NCBI GenBank assembly: GCA_943326215.1
Contig: CALPSK010000019.1
Coordinates: forward strand, 1-8,957
DNA length: 8,957 nt
DNA from: Sediminibacterium ginsengisoli
GTDB taxonomy: Bacteria > Bacteroidota > Bacteroidia > Chitinophagales > Chitinophagaceae
Direction: 5' to 3'
The notes beneath the pieces are model-generated. The model was not told the DNA's origin and searched no databases. It saw only the letters and a list, made by a program, of their open reading frames with translations. Position 1 is the stretch's first letter; every line of letters begins with the position of its first letter. This document shows, in pieces, positions 1-7,500 of this stretch. A program made the position numbers and the translations under genes.

Positions 1-122
1 AATACGCTGCCCACTACCCCCATTTTTTTTATTTGGGCATAGATATCGGCACTAGTCTTTTGCGCCATTAAAGAAGCCATTAATAAAAGGCAAGTAGTAG
101 TGAGAAGAACTATTTTACGCAT
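1..122 (-). CDS. Exported PIG-L/LmbE family deacetylase-like protein, N-terminal fragment
   Basis: Only the first 40 codons lie in the window; the gene runs off the left edge. It starts at the ATG whose complement is at 120-122 and opens with a signal peptide: MRK, a hydrophobic stretch at about residues 4-19, then a probable cut between A20 and Q21 (SLMA|QK). The mature part reads KTSADIYAQIKKMGVVGSV. This resembles the segment that, in Bacteroidota exported PIG-L deacetylases, comes just before the zinc-binding AHPDDEN motif. That motif would fall outside the window, so the family call rests on recalled N-terminal similarity only. PIG-L/LmbE enzymes are zinc hydrolases that remove acetyl groups from N-acetylglucosamine-type substrates; the substrate here is unknown. 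The gene lies 33 bases downstream of the M14 peptidase gene on the same strand with no terminator-like hairpin seen between them, so co-transcription is likely. An unrelated small exported protein cannot be excluded. Confidence 0.62.
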   Translation of the reverse strand, partial: MRKIVLLTTTCLLLMASLMAQKTSADIYAQIKKMGVVGSV

Positions 123-155
123 GGTTTAATTTAAAATTTATACCTCTTTATAATT

Positions 156-2651
156 TTATTTACCGTTAAAGAAAACCGCATTGGCTAAAATTAATTTACC
201 CCCCTCCCAGAAATTTCTGAAAATTGGATCATCTGCCATATACACTAATTTACCAGACCCTATTTCTTTAACGCCAATGACTACTCCTTCTTGTAAGGCA
301 GCCTTTGCTTTAACGCCTGCAAACCCTGTCATATAGCTTTCTTTTTTTAGAAGGCCAACATTCCAAGCCTCATTGCTAGGTTCGTAAGTAACCATATCTT
401 GTTTTAAATCATAGAAAATACCATTGGTACCAAAACCAATAGGATGAGATGCATCTAAAAACACTTTATAAATTGCACCAGGAATAGAGCTTTGTAAAGC
501 GTCTACCACTTTGTCTCCGTATTTACTTGTTTTACTGATATCTGCTTTATCAGCTTTAGTAATCTCTTTCATTTTAAAGCCCCAGTCTGCATTGGCAGAT
601 AATTGTTGCGCAGCTGTTTCCAAGGCAATTAATACTCCCCCTTTTCTTATAAAGGCTTGTAATTTGTCAGTGATAGGTTTGCTATTTAAATCCCTGTAGG
701 ATCCTTCTGGTGCAATAATTACATCATACTTATTAATATCCATTCTACTTAAGAATGAATAATTCAATTGCGTAATAGGATAGTTTAATTGTTGATCGAA
801 ATAACTCCAGACTTCTCCTGCAGCAAGTGCAGATACATTCTCCCCTGTAAACATACCCACTTTAGGGGCATGGTTAATTATTTTATCTGAAGGTGATCCA
901 AAATCAGCGCCCGATTCTACCCAACCAGAATTCACAGAACTAGCTTCTAATTGTAATTGATCACAAACTTGTTTAGTATCTCTAGCCCAATTATCTGTAT
1001 TGCTTGTCTTTAAAACAATCAAAGTACCCGCCTCCATTTTTTTACCATTCACTACAAATGCTTTTTCAGCATATCTTACTTTAATATTTTTTTGTAATAG
1101 TTGTGCTAATACTCTTGCCGACTTAAATGAATTGTATGGAATTACATAACCATATTCAGTGGAAGCTACTGCTACCTTAGGCGCAGTAAAACCTGTTGTG
1201 ATAGCTAATTTTTCTTTACTCGCATAACCATGCACCCCATAAGCGTATGGTAAAGACCAAGTGGTAATATCATAAGTATTTGAATCATTTACTTGTGTAA
1301 TGGGCTCTAATAAAACACGCGCTAGTACCCCATGTGCTTGTGCTGCGTTCACCGCTAAGGTGAAACCTTGATTCACAAAATCGCCGTCTTTTTTAGCAAC
1401 ATAGTCATAGCCTTTAAAATTAGTGCCCGCAGCTAGTGTACCATATTGAATATTATTTTTTTGAAGTAAACCCGCTAAGGCTTCTAAAGCATTCGCGTTG
1501 GGCGCTGTCATTACAAAAGTTTTATATTCTGAAATGGTTCCAGCCCTACTATTGTCATAATACTTTTTAAAAGCTGATAATAAATTTTCTCTGTTCTGTG
1601 AACTAATTTCAATAGTTGATAACCCTGTAGTATAATGATGCGTGGCTCTTGCTACTAGCGTTAGCGTATCTAATGAGTTATCGATGATACCCAAGCCAGC
1701 ACCAATTCCTCCTTGCTCATAAGTCATTCCAATCGCACCATTGTACATTGGGTAAGAATCGCCATAAGAAGGATATAACATATCAAATCTTTCTTTGGTA
1801 AAAAACAACCAGTTATTTTGATCGAAATACTTGGCATTATTTTTACCAATTTTAACTTGAAATTCTTTTTGCCAACTAGTAACGGCATCATGAATAGGTT
1901 CTGAAGTAGGTGTAAAGAAATAAGGTTGGTTAAAACTTTGTTCATGAAAATCGACTACAACTTGAGGATACCATTGTTGATACAAAGCCACTCTTTGTCT
2001 ACTTTCAATTTGTGTTTGCCAAGCCCAATCACGATTTAAATCAAAATTATAATGATTCGTTCTGCCTGCAGGCCAAGGCTCCATATGTTCTCTAGCTTGA
2101 GGATCTACATTCATAGTATTACCCACCGCATTATTATACCAATTCACATATCTATCTCTTCCATCTGGATTAATACATGGGTCAATCATGACAATGGTAT
2201 TTTTTAACCACTCTTTTGTTTTAGTATTATTGGGATCCACCAAGGCAAATAAAGTTAACATGGCTGCTTCTGAAGAAGAAGGTTCATTGCCATGCACATT
2301 ATAATTTAACCAAACAATACTAGGTTGGTTTAAATCCTCTACGCTTCCATCTACTAATCCATTATTATGTTTTCTAATTTTTTCTAACTGAGCTATATTT
2401 TCAGGAAGTCCAATAGCGGCTACTAATAAATCACGGCCTTCATTGGTTTTTCCATAATTCAGAATTTTAACTCTATCAGGCACAGCTTCTGCAATGGAAT
2501 TAAAATAGGAAACTATATTATGGTGTCTTGTAAATCGAGTACCCACTGTATAGCCCAGATAAGAGGCTGGACTTGGAACTACCTGCGCTTGCAGGGTAGA
2601 TACTAAACAAAGAACTACCAATAGGACTGTTTGAAATTTAAAAATTTTCAT
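156..2651 (-). CDS. Exported M14 family zinc carboxypeptidase with C-terminal GATase1-like domain
   Basis: Predicted periplasmic or secreted metallopeptidase of 831 residues. A signal peptide covers residues 1-22, with a likely cut at LQA|Q. The M14 domain spans about 30-350. It has the zinc motif HGNE (H120, E123) and the third ligand H236 in VVVDFHEQ. Substrate-binding-type residues are seen in NPDGRDR (161-167) and FDLNRDW (203-209). The probable catalytic glutamate is E312 in TYEQGG. All residues expected of an active M14 enzyme are therefore present. M14 enzymes remove C-terminal residues from peptides or cell-wall peptides; the substrate here is not known. A central linker region is followed at about 597-831 by a class I glutamine-amidotransferase-like fold (DVIIAPEG at 643-650, RKGGVLIALETA at 669-680, and a conserved-looking end, FRNFWEGGKLILANA). 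This second domain shows no cysteine at the usual nucleophile position. The gene is first in a minus-strand pair with the PIG-L-like gene. The start is the ATG directly before the signal peptide; the sequence before it is A/T-rich with no Shine-Dalgarno. Confidence 0.95.
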   Translation of the reverse strand: MKIFKFQTVLLVVLCLVSTLQAQVVPSPASYLGYTVGTRFTRHHNIVSYFNSIAEAVPDRVKILNYGKTNEGRDLLVAAIGLPENIAQLEKIRKHNNGLVDGSVEDLNQPSIVWLNYNVHGNEPSSSEAAMLTLFALVDPNNTKTKEWLKNTIVMIDPCINPDGRDRYVNWYNNAVGNTMNVDPQAREHMEPWPAGRTNHYNFDLNRDWAWQTQIESRQRVALYQQWYPQVVVDFHEQSFNQPYFFTPTSEPIHDAVTSWQKEFQVKIGKNNAKYFDQNNWLFFTKERFDMLYPSYGDSYPMYNGAIGMTYEQGGIGAGLGIIDNSLDTLTLVARATHHYTTGLSTIEISSQNRENLLSAFKKYYDNSRAGTISEYKTFVMTAPNANALEALAGLLQKNNIQYGTLAAGTNFKGYDYVAKKDGDFVNQGFTLAVNAAQAHGVLARVLLEPITQVNDSNTYDITTWSLPYAYGVHGYASKEKLAITTGFTAPKVAVASTEYGYVIPYNSFKSARVLAQLLQKNIKVRYAEKAFVVNGKKMEAGTLIVLKTSNTDNWARDTKQVCDQLQLEASSVNSGWVESGADFGSPSDKIINHAPKVGMFTGENVSALAAGEVWSYFDQQLNYPITQLNYSFLSRMDINKYDVIIAPEGSYRDLNSKPITDKLQAFIRKGGVLIALETAAQQLSANADWGFKMKEITKADKADISKTSKYGDKVVDALQSSIPGAIYKVFLDASHPIGFGTNGIFYDLKQDMVTYEPSNEAWNVGLLKKESYMTGFAGVKAKAALQEGVVIGVKEIGSGKLVYMADDPIFRNFWEGGKLILANAVFFNGK

Positions 2652-2679
2652 TTTTTATACTTAAATTTTATAGAATAAA

Positions 2680-2698
2680 GGGCGTATTTATACCCCCC
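2680..2698. repeat. Imperfect inverted repeat in the leader of the M14 gene
   Basis: GGGCGTAT and ATACCCCC flank a TT centre, pairing with one mismatch (the C at 2683). It lies 29-47 bases upstream of the M14 start codon, so it could form a small hairpin in that transcript's leader or be a protein-binding site. With such a short centre and one mismatch it may also be chance; no function is claimed. Confidence 0.3.
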
Positions 2699-2725
2699 TA
2701 AAAATAAGGAAGTTTGGGCTTAAAA

Positions 2726-2755
2726 TAAGGCTATATAAGGATAGTTTTACACAAA
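2726..2755 (-). promoter_or_regulatory. Candidate Bacteroidota promoter for the M14/PIG-L pair
   Basis: On the minus strand a TTTG (2755-2752) is followed after 18 bases by TAGCCTTA (2733-2726). The Bacteroidota housekeeping consensus is TTTG, about 19 bases, then TAnnTTTG. The -33 element fits fully and the -7 element matches four of six defined bases. This would give a leader of roughly 70 bases before the start at 2651. The match is weak in an AT-rich region, so the position is tentative; some promoter must lie in this divergent spacer. Confidence 0.25.
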
Positions 2756-2768
2756 TGGTAGGCGCTAG

Positions 2769-2800
2769 TTTGTTGAATACTAAATAATTAAGTAAATTAC
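2769..2800 (+). promoter_or_regulatory. Candidate Bacteroidota promoter for the gamma-glutamyltransferase gene
   Basis: TTTG at 2769-2772 is followed after 20 bases by TAAATTAC at 2793-2800. This matches four of six defined bases of the TAnnTTTG -7 element. Transcription would begin around 2807, giving a very short leader before the ATG at 2819, which counts somewhat against it. The rest of the 167-base spacer (2652-2818) is AT-rich. I saw no clear Shine-Dalgarno, riboswitch or small gene in it. Confidence 0.22.
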
Positions 2801-2818
2801 TAGCTCAACTGAACAGCA

Positions 2819-4558
2819 ATGAAAAAAATGACTCCTTCTTTAACTTTTCTTAGAACAATAGTGCTAGTATTTGTCCTTGTTTTGACAGGCAAATTAATGG
2901 CCCAACCCTTTTTAAAAGCACATCCTCATATTAATCCTTATCAATATGAAATAGTGAAAGAAAAGTCATTTGATAATGGAGCCGTTACTTCGGCACACCC
3001 TTTAGCTAGTATGGTGGGCGCAGCCATGATGCAAGACGGAGGCAATGCCTTTGATGCGGCTATTGCTACTCAATTAAGTTTAGCAGTGGTATTTCCAGGG
3101 GCTGGTAATATTGGTGGAGGAGGTTTTATGTTAGCTAGAAAAGTAAATGGAGAATTAATTGGCATAGATTATCGTGAAGCAGCTCCTGCGAAAGCAAGTA
3201 GAGATATGTATTTAGATGAACCAGGAAATCCTATTGAGGGGAAGTCAACAAGAGGTGCTTCAGCATCTGGTATTCCTGGAAGTATTGCCGGCATGATAAG
3301 CACACATGCCTATGCAAAATTAGCTTTTGCAAAATTAATTGAACCCGCTATTGAGTTTGCTGAATTTGGTTATGTAATTTCTGAAAGAGAAGCCAAGGGT
3401 TTAAATGCAGATCGTGAAAATTTTTTAAAGTTTAGTTCTGCTCCAAGCGCTTTTACAAAAAAAGAAGTTTGGAAAGCAGGTGACACCCTTATTCAACCAG
3501 AACTTGCTGCCACCCTTAAACGTATTCAAGCAAAAGGGCTAGCAGGTTTTTATGAAGGGCCTACTGCTGAATATATAGTAAAAGAAATGCAGCATAGTGG
3601 TGGTTATGTTGGTTTAGAAGATTTAAAAAACTATAAACCTAAATTTAGAAAACCTATAGAGTTTGATTATAGAGACCATCATGTAATAAGTTTTGCCCCT
3701 CCTTCCAGTGGAGGCATTTTAATTGCACAAATGATGCAAATGATTGCCCCTTTCAATGTAGAGAAAATGGGATTGAATACACTTGCTTCCGTGAACTTAA
3801 TGGTGGAGTCACAAAGAAGAGCTTACGCTGATCGTGCTGAACATATGGGCGATCCCGATTATTGGAAAGTACCTACTAAAACTTTAATTAGTAATAGCTA
3901 TGCGCAAGCAAGAATGAGTGATTATAAAGAAGGAGTAGCTGGTAGTAGTAAATTAACTACAGCAGGACAAGCCCATGAAAGTGAGCAAACCACGCACTTA
4001 AGTGTCATTGATAAAGAAGGAAATATGGTAGCCATTACCACCACCTTAAATGATACCTATGGTAATAAAACCATTGTAGCGGGTGCAGGCTTTTTATTAA
4101 ACAATGAAATGGACGATTTTAGTATAAAACCAGGTGTTCCTAATATGTATGGGGCCTTGGGTGGAGAAGCTAATTCTATTCAACCAGGCAAAAGAATGTT
4201 AAGTTCTATGACACCTACCCTGGTGACGCTTAAAGGCAAACCTTATATAAGTATTGGTACGCCAGGAGGCACGACCATTCCCAACCAAGTTTATGAAGGA
4301 CTGGTGAATATCATCGACCATAAAATGACCATTAAGCAAGCTATTGATGCGACCAGATTTCATCATCAATGGATTCCAGATGTAGTTGCTTTAGAATCAG
4401 ATTTCCCAGAGGATATTGAAACTGGCTTGAAAAATATGGGCTATAAAACCATCAAAAGAGGAAAATTTGGTAGAATGGATGGGATTTTAATTTCAAGTGA
4501 TGGCAAACGCATGGCTGCCGGAGATAAAAGAGGTGATGATAGCGTAGCTGGCTATTAA
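2819..4558 (+). CDS. ggt: Gamma-glutamyltransferase / glutathione hydrolase, periplasmic
   Basis: Complete 579-residue precursor of the N-terminal nucleophile hydrolase that cleaves or transfers the gamma-glutamyl group of glutathione and related compounds. A signal peptide covers residues 1-28 (hydrophobic core about 11-23, likely cut at LMA|Q), so it should work in the periplasm. The family precursor cuts itself before a threonine that becomes the nucleophile. Here that is T391 in ESEQTTHLSV, which would give a large subunit of about 29-390 and a small subunit of 391-579. Substrate-binding landmarks are all visible: R119 in DYREAAP, N411, E430 and D433 in NNEMDDF, S462-S463 in LSSM, and G483-G484 in TPGG. 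The lid-loop segment KPGVPNMYG carries Y444. From the small subunit onward the numbering coincides with E. coli Ggt as I recall it. A second ATG lies three codons inside, but the upstream one gives the usual charged signal-peptide start. The gene is divergent from the M14 gene and lies 29 bases before tamB on the same strand. It appears intact and active. Confidence 0.97.
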   Translation: MKKMTPSLTFLRTIVLVFVLVLTGKLMAQPFLKAHPHINPYQYEIVKEKSFDNGAVTSAHPLASMVGAAMMQDGGNAFDAAIATQLSLAVVFPGAGNIGGGGFMLARKVNGELIGIDYREAAPAKASRDMYLDEPGNPIEGKSTRGASASGIPGSIAGMISTHAYAKLAFAKLIEPAIEFAEFGYVISEREAKGLNADRENFLKFSSAPSAFTKKEVWKAGDTLIQPELAATLKRIQAKGLAGFYEGPTAEYIVKEMQHSGGYVGLEDLKNYKPKFRKPIEFDYRDHHVISFAPPSSGGILIAQMMQMIAPFNVEKMGLNTLASVNLMVESQRRAYADRAEHMGDPDYWKVPTKTLISNSYAQARMSDYKEGVAGSSKLTTAGQAHESEQTTHLSVIDKEGNMVAITTTLNDTYGNKTIVAGAGFLLNNEMDDFSIKPGVPNMYGALGGEANSIQPGKRMLSSMTPTLVTLKGKPYISIGTPGGTTIPNQVYEGLVNIIDHKMTIKQAIDATRFHHQWIPDVVALESDFPEDIETGLKNMGYKTIKRGKFGRMDGILISSDGKRMAAGDKRGDDSVAGY

Positions 4559-4578
4559 TTTTTGTATTTTTACAAAAA
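4559..4578. repeat. Perfect inverted repeat in the ggt-tamB spacer
   Basis: TTTTTGTA and TACAAAAA are perfect 8-base complementary arms around a TTTT loop, beginning at the base right after the ggt stop codon and ending nine bases before the proposed tamB start. The stem is almost all A-U with one G-C pair, and it is followed by CCCCTCTAC rather than a run of T. It is therefore not a typical intrinsic terminator. It could be a weak attenuator, an RNA-processing site or a 3'-end stabiliser, or simply AT-rich chance. Confidence 0.5.
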
Positions 4579-4587
4579 CCCCTCTAC

Positions 4588-7500
4588 TTGTTAAATAAGA
4601 AGTTTACCATACTTAGAATTATTGCTGCTGCGGTGGTAGGTTTATTCTTATTTATCTACCTGATATTCTTATTGCCCTGGGTACAAAACACAGTGGCCCA
4701 TCGTATTGCTTCTTCCTTTAGTAAGTCCATTGGAGCTCCAGTGGAATTGGGTCAAGTCCGCTTTTCATTATTCGACAAATTAGATATTCAAAACATTCTT
4801 ATTCGAGATGAAAATAAGGACACACTTTTATATACCGAGTCTTTAAAATTAAGATTAAGCGATTTATACTTCTCCAATAATTCTCCTGTTATAAAATACC
4901 TCGGTTTAGTGAATACTAAATTGTATTTGCATCGAAAAACTGAGAAATGGAATTATCAATTTATTCTAGATCAACTCAATAAAAAATCAGATAGTACAAA
5001 AGAAGGGGCTCAATTTGATTTTAAAAAAATAGATATTTCTACTATTCAATTTATTAGTGATGATGAGTGGATGGGTAGTAAAACTATTTTTTCCTCGAAT
5101 AATATACTCTTTAATATAAAATCTATTAATGGTAATAATATTAATATAGATCAAATTATAGCCAACAAGCCTTATTATTTAATTCAAAATAAAAATGGAC
5201 TAAATCCTATTAAAACTGTTGCAAAAGCTATAAAAAGAAAAAAAGGGGAACTTTATTTTAATGGTAGTCACTTGCAAATTTTTGCAAATGAAATTCAGGT
5301 GATCAATGGTAAAATGTGGATCGAAAACGGATTTAACCAACCCAGCCCTTATTTTGACGAGGAACATATTAGAATGAAGGAAATTAATGCTAGTATTCGC
5401 AGGGCAAGTTTCATAGAAGATACCATTAAAGCAAGTGTAAGCTTACGCGTTAAAGAAAGATCGGGTTTTGAAATAAAAAAACTAAGCACTCAGTTTAGAA
5501 TGACGCCTGAAATAATGGAGTTTAATCAATTTTTATTAAAAACCAATAATAGTACCATTGGCAGTTATTACGCGATGCAGTATAAGGATCTAGCCTATGA
5601 CTTTCCTTCTTATATAGATAAAGTAGTGATGAAAGCGCATTTGACAAATGCCAATGTAGCCTTTGATGATATTGCCTATTTCGCCCCTGGTCTTAAAAAC
5701 ATTCATCAAAAAGTAAATACAAGTTTTCATTTTTTAGGCACAGTCGCTAATTTTGAAACAAAAGACTTTAAAGCATTCTATAATAATTCTAAGATTAGTG
5801 GGAACTTTTCTATGGTGGGTATACCCGATATGCGTAATACGCAGGTTAAATTCACTAATGTAATAGCGAACAGTAACTACAAAGATATCTCCAATTGGAT
5901 TCCTAGTTTACAATTAAGTACCGAATTAAATGTAAATAGCCTAGGTGCCATGAATTTTAAAGGTGAATTCAATGGCAGTTTATATGACTTTGTGACTAAA
6001 GGTCAAATTAATACTCAACTTGGCTTAGCCAATACAGAAATACGATTAAAATTTCCTGAGAATAAAGAGCCTAGTTATGAAGGTTTATTAGAAACCAATC
6101 GTTTCAATATTGGAAAACTTTTAAACAACGACTTAATTGGTCTTGTAAATTTCAAAGGAAGTATTGCTGGCAGTTCTTTTAGTTTAGATAATATTAAAAC
6201 CAATATTCAAGGTGATATCGATTCTATTGAAGTGAATAAATATATCTATACCCACATAAGCACAAAAGGTGTTTTACAAAAAAAGGCCTTTACTGGTTTA
6301 TTAGCTATTAAAGATGAGAATGTAAATTTCATCAGTAATCTAAATATTGACTTCAATCAAAGAAGGCCTAGAATTATTGCAATAAGTGATTTAAATTATG
6401 CGAATTTAAAGGCATTGAATATTTCTAAAAATGATATACAACTAGCAGGTAAACTAGACTTTAATTTTGAAGGAGATAGTATTGATAATTTTATAGGATA
6501 TGCTAAATTTTACAAAGGTAATTTTAAAGGAGAGTCCAGTACCCTCCATTTTGATTCCTTAACATTGGCTTCAAGTATTCAAAATGGAATAAAAAAAATA
6601 GCTATATCAAGTGATGATATCAATGCTAATATAACTGGGAAATTTAATATTGCAGGTCTGCCCGCTAGCGTACAATACTTTATGCAACGCTACTTCCCTA
6701 CCTATATTAATGCCCCAAAGAGCTCACCTATTAATCAGGATTTTACTGTTCAAATTAAAACCAATTATTTCGAACCTTATTTAAGGTTATTTAAAAAAGA
6801 AATATCGGGGTTTAACAATCTAACATTAGAGGGCAGTTTGAATTCTGCTAAACAAAGTATTAACCTAAAATCTAGCATTCCTTTTGCTAGCTGGGATAGT
6901 TATTTAATCAAAAATGGTAAAATTAGCGGCACGGGCACCAAGGATTCAGTACATATGAATATTACTGCTGCTGCTATGAATATAACTGATAGCACCCAAT
7001 TCTTACAACCTAATATTAGTGTACATAGTAGCAATGACCAATCTAATTTCTCAGTAGCCGCATTAAGCAAGTCTGCATTGGAAGAAATTATGCTGAAGGG
7101 CATGGTACAAACCTTCAATGATGGTATTGCTATTAAATGGCAACCTTCCTATTTCATTTTAAATCAGAAAAAATGGGATATTAACAATGCAGGTAGTCTA
7201 ATTTTAAGAAAGAACAACGTAAACGTAACTAATTTAACTATTACCCAAGGTATTCAAGAATTTGTATTTTCTAATTCTACTACCTCTAAAAATGCGCTAC
7301 AACTTGAACTCAAAAATATTATTTTAGGTGATTTTACAAAAGTTTTTTTCAGTTACCCTAAACTAGAAGGTATTACCAATGGTAAAATTCAATTTCAAAA
7401 TATATTAACCGACTTTGCATTTGATGCAAATTTGAAACTAGCGCAATTTAGGTTCAACGCCGATTCTATTGGAATTGCCGAATTAGCTATTGGCTATCAA

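Noticed and set aside
23..30. Run of eight T (eight A in the coding strand) in the PIG-L-like gene as a possible phase-variation site
   Set aside because: The reading frame across it gives the expected family-like sequence (QIKKMGVVGS), and runs of this length are common in AT-rich genomes; no evidence of switching.
511..699. Open frame of 62 codons on the plus strand inside the M14 gene
   Set aside because: It lies wholly antisense to a well-supported coding region, and its hydrophobic translation resembles no family I know; it is a shadow frame.
1724..1945. Open frame of 73 codons on the minus strand inside the M14 gene
   Set aside because: It is another frame of the same strand across the conserved M14 domain, whose zinc-ligand and catalytic motifs are in the main frame.
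3314..3337. Direct repeat GCAAAATTA in ggt (3314-3322 and 3329-3337)
   Set aside because: It encodes AKL twice in a family region where similar residues recur; it is too short and fully explained by coding.
4559..4578. Intrinsic terminator after ggt
   Set aside because: The stem is nearly all A-U and is followed by C-rich sequence rather than a T-run, so it is listed as an inverted repeat only.
6900..7118. Open frame of 72 codons antisense to tamB
   Set aside because: tamB is uninterrupted here and has family-like beta-strand sequence; the antisense frame has no recognisable features.
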